NCBI RefSeq assembly: GCF_000722545.1
Contig: NZ_JNVM01000017.1
Location: forward strand, 248,001 to 312,000
Source of the DNA: Paenibacillus tyrphae
Lineage (GTDB): Bacteria; Bacillota; Bacilli; Paenibacillales; NBRC-103111
Direction: 5' to 3'
DNA length: 64,000 bases
Under the pieces are notes generated by a model, which was not told the DNA's origin, ran no database searches, and saw only the letters and a list, made by a program, of their open reading frames with translations. Numbering within the stretch: the first letter of the stretch is position 1; each line of letters opens with the position of its first letter. The position numbers were made by a program, and so were the translations under genes. Positions 1 through 8,130 of the stretch are shown here, one piece after another.

Positions 1-2
1 AA

Positions 3-34
3 AAACTGCCCTCAACACAAGTTAAGGGCAGTTT
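3..34 (-). terminator. Terminator of the cold-shock gene
   Basis: A ten-base perfect stem (AAACTGCCCT with AGGGCAGTTT) around a 12-base loop lies 14 bases past the cold-shock stop codon. Its arms end in A/T runs, so it can act as an intrinsic terminator. Confidence 0.8.
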
Positions 35-47
35 GCTTGGGCTTACA

Positions 48-248
48 TTACAGCTTTACAACATTTTCGGCTTGCGGTCCGCGGTTGCCTTGTACCACAT
101 TGAATGTGACACGTTGGCCTTCATCCAACGATTTGAAGCCGTCACCTGTGATCGCGCTGAAATGCACGAATACGTCGCCGCCGCCTTCCATTTCGATAAA
201 GCCAAAACCCTTGTCAGCATTAAACCATTTTACTGTACCTGTTTGCAT
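48..248 (-). CDS. Cold-shock protein, CspA/CspB family
   Basis: This is a 66-residue single cold-shock domain that binds single-stranded RNA and DNA and acts as an RNA chaperone in the cytoplasm. The RNP1 motif KGFGFIEM and the RNP2 motif VFVHFS are both visible, and the length is exactly that of the family. The start follows TTTGGAGG seven bases upstream. The gene stands alone on the minus strand. Its leader contains a long hairpin with a T run (298-366), which may matter for its expression. B. subtilis has three paralogues (CspB, CspC, CspD), and the sequence does not tell which one this matches, so no symbol is given. Confidence 0.95.
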   Translation of the reverse strand: MQTGTVKWFNADKGFGFIEMEGGGDVFVHFSAITGDGFKSLDEGQRVTFNVVQGNRGPQAENVVKL

Positions 249-297
249 CGTATAACCTCCAAAATTTGATTTAACATGTCTTTTTTATCCTTCAAAG

Positions 298-366
298 AAA
301 TAAAAAATTCACATATTGAAAAAGGTTCCATCACACAAATGATAACCCTTTGCAATATGTGAATTC
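298..366 (-). promoter_or_regulatory. Long hairpin with T run upstream of the cold-shock gene
   Basis: Read on the minus strand, AATTCACATATTG and then AAAGGGTT pair with AACCTTTTT and CAATATGTGAATT around a loop of about 16 bases. A TTTTTTATTT tract follows directly. It ends about 50 bases before the cold-shock start. It could be a terminator for transcripts arriving from the right, or a leader attenuator or temperature-responsive element of the csp mRNA. No complete gene on this strand ends just upstream, and this favours a leader role. I could not place the csp promoter with confidence. Confidence 0.55.
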
Positions 367-453
367 ATAGGTCAACTTTATGATTAGCCTAAGCTTACCA
401 TAATTAGATCCAAAAGACAAGTTTGTTATCGGAAATAACCCCTTTTCTTTTCA

Positions 454-705
454 GACCTCGGGGCAGCCAAGTTGAAGGACACGGTCGGCAAAGCGGCGGC
501 CGGTTTTGTGCTCAAGGCAATGAAGCAGGCCGAGCGCATCGGCGTATCGTGGGGAACGACGCTGTACCATGTCGTGAAGGAGTTTCCTTTTGAAGAAAAA
601 AGAGAACCTCAAGATCGTCCCGCTTGTCGGCGGATCGGCAATGACAAGACCGAAATTCATTCCAACCAGATCGCGTACGAGCTGTCCAAGAAAGGTCTAA
701 TACAA
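454..705 (+). pseudogene. Remnant of a SorC/DeoR-family sugar-binding regulator
   Basis: The translation from 454 gives DLGAAKLKDTVGKAAA, then IGVSWGTTLYHVV, and later GNDKTEIHSNQIAYELSKK. These are signature pieces of the SorC sugar-binding domain (effector-binding half of CggR/DeoR-type repressors). Between about 595 and 645 the family sequence NLKIVPLVGGS is in another frame, so the open frame is kept only by two compensating frameshifts. The N-terminal HTH and the C-terminal part of the effector domain are missing. The remnant ends at a terminator-like hairpin. The longest open frame starts at a TTG at 472, but it has no ribosome site and is not a functional gene. Confidence 0.75.
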
Positions 706-743
706 AAAGAGCTCCATCATGACGTCATGACGGAGCTCCTTTT
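704..743. terminator. Palindromic terminator at the end of the Nudix gene
   Basis: GAGCTCC (709-715) pairs with GGAGCTC (732-738), flanked by A4 and T4. The loop contains the palindrome CATGACGTCATG. The structure is usable in both directions. The Nudix stop codon lies inside it. Confidence 0.65.
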
Positions 744-1225
744 CGCTGCCGATCCGATTCGGATAACTGATAGTCAGTCCTTTGGGCCGTATTCGGCTCA
801 GCCTTAGCTTGCCGTTTCTGTAAAACGACGTCCCCTTGATTGCGGGCGGCATCTCTTATCCGTTGCACGGTAAACTTGGAGATGGGCTCAGGGAGCTTAT
901 CGACCAAGAAAAATCCGACTTCGGCGATTTCTTTACCGTCCGGTACGGGCGTCCCTTCCCATTCCGTTATTTTAAAGTCAAACACATAGGCATTCCGCCC
1001 GGATAAATAATAGATGCCCGACAACGCAAAATCGGCGGGATGCATCGCCACCTGGATTTCTTCCTGGCACTCGCGGATGGCGGTTTCCCATGCCGCCTCT
1101 CCTTCCCTTTGCCGGCCCCCCGGCAGCCCCCATTTCCTTTTCCCGTCCGCATGACGGACCAGAAGAACCCTGCCGGCATCGTCGAAAATGACGAAGCCTG
1201 CCCGAATGCTTGTTTTTGACGGCAT
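725..1225 (-). CDS. Nudix hydrolase
   Basis: This cytosolic enzyme of 166 residues hydrolyses a nucleoside-diphosphate-linked compound; the substrate cannot be read from the sequence. The Nudix box is GGRQREGE followed by seven residues and RECQEE. It fits G-x5-E-x7-REU-x-EE-x-G-U, except that the last glycine is Q. The start at 1225 (MPSKTS) is preceded by AGGAGGTGG with normal spacing, and an upstream extension to 1264 has no ribosome site. The C-terminal 30 residues after the domain are basic and look disordered. They may be read-through into decayed DNA, since the gene runs into the terminator next to the SorC remnant. Confidence 0.88.
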   Translation of the reverse strand: MPSKTSIRAGFVIFDDAGRVLLVRHADGKRKWGLPGGRQREGEAAWETAIRECQEEIQVAMHPADFALSGIYYLSGRNAYVFDFKITEWEGTPVPDGKEIAEVGFFLVDKLPEPISKFTVQRIRDAARNQGDVVLQKRQAKAEPNTAQRTDYQLSESDRQRKGAPS

Positions 1226-1315
1226 ATCCGCTCCACCTCCTATGGGAGTAGTGTATGCTGCCAAGGTCCAAAAAGAGCGAGGCCGATTTGGATGTCTAAC
1301 GAAATCGCAGCGTGG

Positions 1316-1321
1316 TATAAT
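1316..1321 (+). promoter_or_regulatory. Extended -10 promoter for the Rpn-type gene
   Basis: TATAAT preceded by TGG (extended -10) lies 24 bases upstream of the nuclease start. No good -35 box is seen at 17 bp. Confidence 0.5.
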
Positions 1322-1344
1322 GTTAGTGATTGGAGATGATCCGA

Positions 1345-2202
1345 ATGACGGAACTGCTGGACCCGCGGAACGACTTTGTGTTTAAACGAATCTTCGGCAG
1401 CGAAGAGAATAAAGATGTGCTGTTGGCCTTTCTGAATCATACGTTCGTGGAGGCGGGCGAGCCGCCGCTGACCGAGATCGTGCTGCTCAATCCTTATACC
1501 GAGAAAGACGCTCCATACGACAAGCAATCCATCTTTGACATCTGGGCCAAAACTGCCGAGGGCAAGCTGATTAATGTCGAAATGCAGCTGTTCAACAAAT
1601 ATGACAACGAAAAGCGCACCTTGTACTATTGGGGGAAACGTTACTCCAATCAGCTTCAAGAAGGGCAGACCTACAGAGCCTTGAAGAAGTGCGTCACGAT
1701 CAATATCTTAAACTTTTCATTCCTGCCCAACGACCGTTACCACAGCGTCTTTCACCTGCGGGAGGATCATACGCTGATTCCCCTGATCGACGACATTGAG
1801 GTGCATTTTATCGAACTGCCGAAGCTTGACGATCGCGCTGTTTCGATGGAAGGCGGCTTGGTCAACTGGCTGTTGTTCCTGAAAGGCGCGAATAAATCCA
1901 ACTGGGAGGTGCTGGCCATGAACGAACCGACATTGAAGAAGGCGATGACGACGCTCGAATTCCTGAGTCAGGACGCCGAAGCCCGCAGGCTGTACGAAGC
2001 GAGGCAAAAATATTTGCACGACGAAACTTCAATGATTGAAGGAGCGAAGACGGAAGGAAAAACGCAAGGTATACTAGAAGGAAAAACACAAGCAAAAACC
2101 GAAGTCGCCAAAAACATGCTGTCGATGGGCCTCGATATTCAACTGATCGTTAAAGCAACCGGATTAACGGAAGAAGAGATTCACGCCTTGAAACCGATGT
2201 AA
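1345..2202 (+). CDS. Rpn-family PD-(D/E)XK nuclease / transposase-like protein
   Basis: The N-terminus LLDPRNDFVFKRIFG and the downstream FDIWAKT...VEMQ (D and E-x-Q of a PD-(D/E)XK site, about residues 68-83) identify the Rpn/YhgA-like family of recombination-promoting nucleases, annotated as 'PD-(D/E)XK nuclease family transposase'. The length (about 285 residues) is normal. Characterised E. coli RpnA is a DNA endonuclease. The C-terminus holds a charged E-G-K-T-Q repeat stretch (about residues 230-255), variable in this family. I chose the ATG at 1345 because GGAG lies nine bases upstream; 1336 is possible. The gene is monocistronic between its own promoter and terminator. These genes are usually scattered in multiple copies and act in defence or mobile contexts, but no partner is seen here. 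Confidence 0.85.
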   Translation: MTELLDPRNDFVFKRIFGSEENKDVLLAFLNHTFVEAGEPPLTEIVLLNPYTEKDAPYDKQSIFDIWAKTAEGKLINVEMQLFNKYDNEKRTLYYWGKRYSNQLQEGQTYRALKKCVTINILNFSFLPNDRYHSVFHLREDHTLIPLIDDIEVHFIELPKLDDRAVSMEGGLVNWLLFLKGANKSNWEVLAMNEPTLKKAMTTLEFLSQDAEARRLYEARQKYLHDETSMIEGAKTEGKTQGILEGKTQAKTEVAKNMLSMGLDIQLIVKATGLTEEEIHALKPM

Positions 2203-2217
2203 TCGCCTTCGGATACG

Positions 2218-2247
2218 AACGCCAGCCTTTCGAGGTTGGCGTTTTTT
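2218..2247 (+). terminator. Terminator of the Rpn-type gene
   Basis: AACGCCAGCC pairs with GGTTGGCGTT around TTTCGA and is followed by a T run. The same stem motif recurs at 5005 and 5307. Confidence 0.9.
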
Positions 2248-2325
2248 CTTGAAAAAAATAAACAAATGATCACCGCACGGAGAATTCTTCCTAATTATAT
2301 CGCTTCAAATGCACCAGGAATGTTG

Positions 2326-2331
2326 TATAAT
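2326..2331 (+). promoter_or_regulatory. Promoter region of the YhgE/Pip gene
   Basis: TATAAT at 2326-2331 is followed by further overlapping TACTATAC words up to 2345, a dense A/T block that could also hold an operator. A weak -35-like TTCAAA lies 16 bp upstream. Confidence 0.45.
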
Positions 2332-2395
2332 ACTATACTATACGTAAAAATATAGGGAGCTTGTTCTCCTGGCACAGTGAAAGGTACAGAAAACG

Positions 2396-4984
2396 ATGCG
2401 AAAAGTTTCTCTACGGACGGTTTTGCGCATATATACTTACGATATCCGGCGTATTGTTACGAATTGGGTCACCCTGACGGTGGTCTGCGGGCTAATTCTT
2501 TTGCCATCGCTTTACGCCTGGATTAACATTTATGCTTCCTGGGATCCCTACTCCAATACGAAGGGCATCAAGGTCGGGGTCGTCAATAACGACAAGGGCG
2601 GCACGCTAAAAGGGGTTACCTTTAATATAGGGGACGAAATCATTCACTCGCTGCAGCAGAACGAGAAGCTCGGCTGGACCTTTTATAATACGAAAGACGA
2701 GGGCATAGCCAAGGCGGAAAATGGCGAGGTGTACGCCACCATTGTGATCCCCGACGATTTTTCGCTGAAAATGAGCACGATGCTCAGCGACCAACCGGTT
2801 AAACCCGAACTGGAGTATTACGTAAATGAAAAAGAGAATGCCATCGCCGCGAAAATGACGGATGCGGGCGCCTCGACGATCCAACGGGAGATCAGCACCT
2901 CCTTTATCGAAACGGTGACGGGGAAAGTGTTCGAAACACTGAATAAAGCCGGCGCCGAGCTGGATCAGCAGTACCCGCAAATCGAAAAATACAAAAATTT
3001 GCTCTACACCCTCAATGAAAATATGCCGAAGCTGAATCAAAATCTGGATGAGATGCTGAACCGGGCAGAGAACGGTTTTACCCAGATGGATAAGACGGCA
3101 GATCATGTTCCTGCGGTTCAGGATACGCTCGGCAAACTCATCGAGCTGAACGACGGATTAAGCAAGGATATGTATAAAGCCAGCGACGACTTAAAAGAAA
3201 TCGCGCCGGATGTGAAAGAGAACCTGTATCGGCTTCAGACAATTTTCAACCGATTAACCGAGACGACCGAGGACGTGAACAACCAACTGACGGTGTATAA
3301 GCCGGAGGTTCTCACCCAGCTAGACAATGCCGTCACGGATCTCGATCAGCTGCAGCAGCGGGTAAAAGATACTTCGGAGCAGTTGGAAAAAGCGGGCGTA
3401 ACGGTGCCTGAAGAGACACTCGCGATGGCGAGCGACATTGCAGTCGAACTGAACCAGTACCGGATACTTCTGTTAGACTTAAAGGCCAAGATCAAGGATG
3501 TTAATGCGGCAGAAAATATTTTAAATAAGCTGCAGCCGATCAATGACCGGCTTCTGGACAAAATCACCAAATTCCAGAATGCCGTCAATGCACTGCTGGC
3601 TCCGATCGATGAAGCCTTGAACATCCGGACATTTACCATTCTCCGCGACAATCTGGAAAAAATGCGGCAGTTGTCTGCCGGAATCAGCTCGTTCACCAGG
3701 AACTTAAGCACGACGCTGGCCTATAAAAAGTCAGACTTGGACGGCAAGCTGTCCAGAAATGTCGAGACGGTGAGCGACATGATCAACAGAATTCTTAAAA
3801 ATGCAAATTCGTTGGCCCAATCCTCCTCTAAAGGCTCGTTTCAGCTTAGCAAGGACTTGAAAACCCTGGCTCAAAGGCTGGAGGAGTGGAAGGGCAAAAC
3901 GGCCGATCTCCGGAAGAACATCGAAAAGAACCATAACCTGGAAAAATTACTGCCGGATCTGGCCCGGATGAACTTTTCGATTGCGGGAGATATCGGCAAG
4001 CTGTCACTTGCGCTCGATCAAACCCTGCTTCCAAAAACAGAATCCTATCTGCAAAAAGGCTCGTTCCTTCTCACCGATGTAAACGTGATTCTTGGCAATA
4101 CACAGGAGGACTTGGCCGCGGCGAAGGATTTGATGGCAAGCATGTCATCCGGGGGCAAAGTGGCGGTGGACGATATCCGGAATTTCAAAGAGCGCGTACC
4201 GGATCTTCAGCAGCGCCTGAGCGACCTGACGGCGGTCTTCCAAAAAATCGACAGCACGGTTGATGTCAAGGACATGATCAAGCTGCTGCAAAACCGGGGC
4301 ATCGCAGACAGCAACTTCCTTGCTCTTCCGGTGACGATGAGCACGCATCCGTTGTTCCCGATCGCCAACTATGGAGCAGGTATGACGCCTTTCTATACGA
4401 CGCTGTGCTTGTGGGTCGGTTCCCTACTGCTTTCGTCTCTGCTCACCGTCAAGTTCCAGCCGGCAGATTTCAGCTTTACCTCGCATGAGGAGTACCTGGG
4501 CAAATACCTTTTATTTGCTACCTTATCCGTGCTGCAAGGACTTATCGTAGCGCTTGGAGATATCTTTTTGCTGAAGATCCACATTCAGGAGGCCGGATTG
4601 TTCGTCGGACTTACACTGTTTTACTGTGTTGTCTTTTCCATGATCGTGTACACGCTGGTCACGCTCTTTAACAATATCGGCAAATCGATCGGCGTTGTCC
4701 TGCTGGTGCTCCAGCTCGCCGGCTCGGGGGGCACGTTCCCGATTCAGGTGACACCGGCTTTCTTCCAAGCGATTCATTCGATGCTGCCGTTTACCTATGC
4801 AATCAGCGGGCTGCGGGAAGCGCTCGCCGGGGTAAGCTACCCGACGCTGATGAGGGATGTCTGGACGTTGGTCGGATTTTTCTTCGCATTTTTGGTCATT
4901 GGTTATATATTCAAACCTTCGCTCACGTCCTTCTTGGGCAAGTACTCCAAACAGCTGCATCATTCAGGGGTCATTGGACACTGA
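2396..4984 (+). CDS. YhgE/Pip-family membrane protein
   Basis: This 862-residue protein has one N-terminal membrane segment (about 25-45), followed by WDPYSNTKGIKVGVVNNDKGG, the hallmark of the Pip (phage infection protein) N-domain. A long coiled-coil-rich extracytoplasmic region (about 170-630) follows, then five to six membrane helices (about 665-850) like those of ABC-2-type transporters. Lactococcal Pip is the receptor for c2-type phages, and related EsaA/YueB proteins belong to type VII secretion. YhgE itself has no settled function. The start at 2396 is the only ATG before the first membrane segment and is preceded by a weak AAAGG. The gene is alone, with no type VII genes nearby. Foldback repeat copy A lies just downstream. 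Confidence 0.9.
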   Translation: MRKVSLRTVLRIYTYDIRRIVTNWVTLTVVCGLILLPSLYAWINIYASWDPYSNTKGIKVGVVNNDKGGTLKGVTFNIGDEIIHSLQQNEKLGWTFYNTKDEGIAKAENGEVYATIVIPDDFSLKMSTMLSDQPVKPELEYYVNEKENAIAAKMTDAGASTIQREISTSFIETVTGKVFETLNKAGAELDQQYPQIEKYKNLLYTLNENMPKLNQNLDEMLNRAENGFTQMDKTADHVPAVQDTLGKLIELNDGLSKDMYKASDDLKEIAPDVKENLYRLQTIFNRLTETTEDVNNQLTVYKPEVLTQLDNAVTDLDQLQQRVKDTSEQLEKAGVTVPEETLAMASDIAVELNQYRILLLDLKAKIKDVNAAENILNKLQPINDRLLDKITKFQNAVNALLAPIDEALNIRTFTILRDNLEKMRQLSAGISSFTRNLSTTLAYKKSDLDGKLSRNVETVSDMINRILKNANSLAQSSSKGSFQLSKDLKTLAQRLEEWKGKTADLRKNIEKNHNLEKLLPDLARMNFSIAGDIGKLSLALDQTLLPKTESYLQKGSFLLTDVNVILGNTQEDLAAAKDLMASMSSGGKVAVDDIRNFKERVPDLQQRLSDLTAVFQKIDSTVDVKDMIKLLQNRGIADSNFLALPVTMSTHPLFPIANYGAGMTPFYTTLCLWVGSLLLSSLLTVKFQPADFSFTSHEEYLGKYLLFATLSVLQGLIVALGDIFLLKIHIQEAGLFVGLTLFYCVVFSMIVYTLVTLFNNIGKSIGVVLLVLQLAGSGGTFPIQVTPAFFQAIHSMLPFTYAISGLREALAGVSYPTLMRDVWTLVGFFFAFLVIGYIFKPSLTSFLGKYSKQLHHSGVIGH

Positions 4985-5102
4985 TTTCCGAATAAATTCA
5001 ATGGATACGCCAGCCGATGGAGGTTGGCGTGAGCTTGTTGAGAGAGCGTGGGTTAAGGTAATAGAGGTGTACGAGGGGGTGGGGTATCTACTTCCGGTCG
5101 CT

Positions 5103-5167
5103 GCTCCACCCCGCAAAGTGAAGTTGAATCAGGGAGCTTAGTCCAAGTACTTTGCGGGGACCCCGGG
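5103..5167 (+). repeat. Nested palindromic insertion inside repeat copy A
   Basis: Compared with copy B, copy A has about 62 extra bases between GGTCGCT and TCTGCTGG. The extra segment has its own perfect ten-base arms, CCCCGCAAAG (5109-5118) and CTTTGCGGGG (5150-5159). This suggests one palindromic element inserted into another, or loss of the segment from copy B. Confidence 0.6.
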
Positions 5168-5306
5168 TCTGCTGGAAATTTTTAATTGAAGCCGCTTAGC
5201 AGCAGGTATTTCCCGCAGACAAAGGCGATCACTATCGCTCCTCCAGTAGATACCCCACCTCCGTATGTACCTCTATTTCAATCAAAAACCTCTTTCTCGA
5301 CACTCT

Positions 5307-5337
5307 GACGCCAGTCTTCGAAGGTTGGCGTTTTTTT
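5307..5337 (+). terminator. Hairpin with T run at the right end of repeat copy A
   Basis: ACGCCAGTC pairs with GGTTGGCGT and is followed by seven T residues. It is the third copy of the same stem motif in the first 5.4 kb. Confidence 0.8.
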
Positions 5338-5391
5338 CTTGTGCGCCGGAATGGCCGCATGTATACTATCGATAAATAAGGGGTTCGCGAA

Positions 5392-6482
5392 GTGATTTCC
5401 ATCCTGCAAGTCATTGGCAAACGTAGGAAGCTTCTACTGGGACTAGGCCTTCTCGCTCTGCTCGGGATCGCGTCCCTAGTGCCGGCACGGACTCCCTTGA
5501 TCCGTGACCACCAAGGCGGCGTTGTTCCAAGCAGTGTGGCCATTCTTGAACAAGTGACGCTAGGCGGAATGGAGCAAAACATCCTTGTTCGCGGCCGCGA
5601 CAAGCGGAACCCGGTTCTACTGTTCTTGCACGGCGGCCCGGGCTATCCGCAAATTGCATATGCGCGGCAATATCAACAGGAGCTGGAAAACCATTTCACT
5701 GTAGTCAACTGGGATCAACGCGGCGCGGGGAAATCGTATCGGTGGGGAATGACCGAGGACGATTTGCAGGTCAATAAGTTCGTTCAAGACACTCACGAAT
5801 TAACCAACTATTTGCGTAAAACATTCAACCAGTCGAAAATTTTCCTTGCCGGACATTCGTGGGGAAGCCTGCTCGGGATATGGACGGCTCAAAAATACCC
5901 GGACGATTATTATGCATACATCGGGATCGGACAAGTGGCCAATTCCCCGGAAGGTGAGAGGCTTTCTTATGAATTCGCCCTTCGCGAGGCAGAGGCCCGC
6001 AGCAACGAAGAGCGGTTCAAGCCCTGCGATCGATCGGCTCCCCTCCCTATTCGAATCCCCGCAAAGATACGACGTTGGAGCGGAAGTGGGTGACCGCCTT
6101 CGGCGGCTCCGAGCGACAAATCGACTCGAATGCCGATCTGATCAAAGGCATCTTGTTCTCGCCGGAATATACCCTCTTGGACGGAATTCGGTTGGCCCGG
6201 GGAAATGCGTTGTCGCTTCGCGCCATCCGGCCTCAAACGGAAAATACGAATTTATTCGAAACGGTCCCGGAACTAAAGGTGCCGGTCTATCTGGCTATGG
6301 GGAGATACGACTATATGACGCCCTCGGAGGTGGCTTACCGGTATTACGAAAAGCTCCTTGCTCCGAAAAAGCAATTCGTCTGGTTCGAGGAGTCCGCACA
6401 TTTCCCTCACTTTGAAGAAGCCGATAAATTTTCCAGGATGATGGCCGATATAAAAGAAGAAACCCGTAAGACCTCTCCCTAA
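5392..6482 (+). pseudogene. Alpha/beta hydrolase (proline iminopeptidase-like), frameshifted
   Basis: Two overlapping frames form one protein of about 363 residues. Frame one (5392 to about 6010) has an N-terminal membrane anchor or signal segment (residues 11-30), the oxyanion motif HGGPG, and the nucleophile elbow GHSWGS (Ser156). The second frame (from 6012) continues with AVQALRSIG and contains the acid GRYDYMTP and the histidine ESAHFPHFE. A single-base deletion in GAAGA-GCG at about 6011 explains the break. All triad residues survive, so either the gene decayed recently or the base is a sequence error. The GTG start follows AAGGGG by eight bases. A homologue would be a membrane-anchored or exported S33-type peptidase or esterase. 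Confidence 0.8.
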
Positions 6483-6535
6483 TGATACATTTCTCGTCTG
6501 AACTTATAGTTTACCAAATGGAAAGGATGATTGAA

Positions 6536-8065
6536 TTGAAGCCGAATATCGGAGATATATATTGCGTATACGTCGAACAACTGCAGCGCTATGCCGCGTG
6601 TCAGGTCACCGGAATCGAGGAAAAGTCTAAGCCGCTGGCCGCTGTGCTGGAGCTTGACTGGACCGGGGACAAGCTGCCCACCGAAGAAGAGCTCGACAAG
6701 ATGAAGCCGCTGTTCTGCGATTATTACTTTTGGAACAACCAGCTTGATCATTCGTACGTCACTGCCCAGGTCCCCAAACATTACATTTTGGCAGGAAACC
6801 GGCCCCCGCTCGTCACCGAAAAAACAAACAGCTACAGCGGCGGTTGGCATACAGGCAGCAGTGTGCTCAACCAATTGAAGTGGCGGAGTATTCCCGAAGA
6901 TCGGCGACGCTCGTTCAAGGAAGCGGCAAAGGACAATACGCCGATTCCCGTGGGCGGTATACAGTTGACCCGCTCGGCCAGCGCAGTCAATCCCGTCGCG
7001 CTCCGGGAGTTCTCCGATTTGTCCATGCTGGAACAGTTGCCCTGCCTGACGCGCATCGCCGCCGACCGTCCCTACGAGTCATTGCTGCCGTATGTGAACG
7101 GCAATCCGTTTATTTACGAACTTCAGCTGGAGAACCACGGCTATACGTCGATCGACCTCCGAGGCAGCAGCTTGGAGCGCCTGATCCTTCAGGCGGACGG
7201 AGTGGAGGAGCTGTTTTTAAATAAAGGGTTGTCCTTTCTATCGTTAACGGGCGCCCCCTCGCCCAAGCTGAAAATCCATGCCGAAGACGGCGGACAATGG
7301 TTGACGGCCGCCTTTACGGATAACGTGCCGCCTATATGCGGTCTGGAACGTTTGTCAGGGCTGCACGTGACACAGGCGAAGGAGCTGGATCTTGGGCCGG
7401 TCGTCCGAAGTTACCCTAAGCTGAAGGATCTGCGTCTATGGGGCAAACCCGGCAACGTCGTTAATCTTCAACAACTCGAACAATTAACGAACCTTAGCGT
7501 ATTCAGCACCTACGATATATTCGGCTTCTCCGGCGAACAATTTCCCGGTCCGGACCGGCTGCCGAACCTTACGTGGCTGTGGATGACCAGCCTGCCTGCG
7601 GACGCCGCCAAAACGATTAAAGACAAATACAAAAAAGAAGTCCCCAAAGGGCTGGACCTGTCGATCACCAAGCCGCGCAAGCCCGAATGGCTGGCCGAAA
7701 ATCTCAACAACCCGTTCCGCGACTGGGACGGACGGGAGCACATCACGGCGGCCCAAGCCAAGAAAGCAATGAACCTGTACAAAAAGACGCTGGCAGCTAT
7801 ATCGGCGTTACCGGAACAAATCCAAGGCGGCGGCATGACGGCAGCCGAGGCGGAGTCCGCGCTGGACACGCTAGTGTCCGGTTACACCGAAGCGTTCAAC
7901 AAAATGGACCGCAGCAGCGGCTTTATCGAAACGGTGGAGCGCGAGGAAATTTACACGGTGTTGGAGGACCTGCTCAGCGGAGCACAGGAGCAACTGTCTG
8001 CCGTGAGCGTGGAAGTGGGCATGAATAAGCTGTTCGGCACTTTCGATAAGCTGCGCGATTTTTAA
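6536..8065 (+). CDS. Leucine-rich-repeat-like protein of unknown function
   Basis: The protein has about 509 residues with no signal peptide or membrane segment, so it is probably cytoplasmic. An N-terminal domain (residues 1-100) of unknown type is followed by irregular LRR-like strands (about 160-380), such as IYELQLENHGYTSIDLRGSSLERLIL and LERLSGLHVTQAKELDL. A helical C-terminal region (400-509) follows. I do not recognise a catalytic motif. The TTG at 6536 has GGAAAGG nine bases upstream and is my preferred start; ATGs at 6518 and 6527 are alternatives without well-spaced sites. It lies 54 bases past the hydrolase gene and could share its transcript. The LRR part suggests protein binding, but no partner is apparent. 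Confidence 0.75.
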   Translation: MKPNIGDIYCVYVEQLQRYAACQVTGIEEKSKPLAAVLELDWTGDKLPTEEELDKMKPLFCDYYFWNNQLDHSYVTAQVPKHYILAGNRPPLVTEKTNSYSGGWHTGSSVLNQLKWRSIPEDRRRSFKEAAKDNTPIPVGGIQLTRSASAVNPVALREFSDLSMLEQLPCLTRIAADRPYESLLPYVNGNPFIYELQLENHGYTSIDLRGSSLERLILQADGVEELFLNKGLSFLSLTGAPSPKLKIHAEDGGQWLTAAFTDNVPPICGLERLSGLHVTQAKELDLGPVVRSYPKLKDLRLWGKPGNVVNLQQLEQLTNLSVFSTYDIFGFSGEQFPGPDRLPNLTWLWMTSLPADAAKTIKDKYKKEVPKGLDLSITKPRKPEWLAENLNNPFRDWDGREHITAAQAKKAMNLYKKTLAAISALPEQIQGGGMTAAEAESALDTLVSGYTEAFNKMDRSSGFIETVEREEIYTVLEDLLSGAQEQLSAVSVEVGMNKLFGTFDKLRDF

Positions 8066-8082
8066 CAAGTAGTAAGCCAAAA

Positions 8083-8118
8083 AAGGGAAGCCCCGCTATA
8101 GCAGCGAGCGCTTCCCTT
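8083..8118 (-). terminator. Terminator of the GH20 gene
   Basis: AAGGGAAGC pairs with GCTTCCCTT. On the minus strand it runs into six T residues just past the GH20 stop. It can also slow transcripts of the LRR-like gene from the left. Confidence 0.85.
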
Positions 8119-8130
8119 GCTTCATTCCGT

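Larger units (their letters stand above)
5005..5337 (+). repeat. Foldback intergenic repeat, copy A (MITE-like)
   Basis: The outer arms AATAGAGGT...GGTGGGGTATCTACT (5060-5092) and their inverse (about 5245-5277) match at about 27 of 33 positions. A second inner inverted repeat (TCTGC-GGAAAT with ATTTCCCGCAGA) lies near 5168-5219. Outside the arms, the words GAGCTTGTTGAGA and TCTCGACA are also roughly inverted. Beyond them sit two similar hairpins of the form ACGCCAG...TGGCGT. The reverse complement of copy B at 27506-27764 matches along the whole core. No reading frame is present. It behaves like a non-coding mobile or REP-type element; no transposase copy is in the window. Flanking target duplications are not clear. 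Confidence 0.75.
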
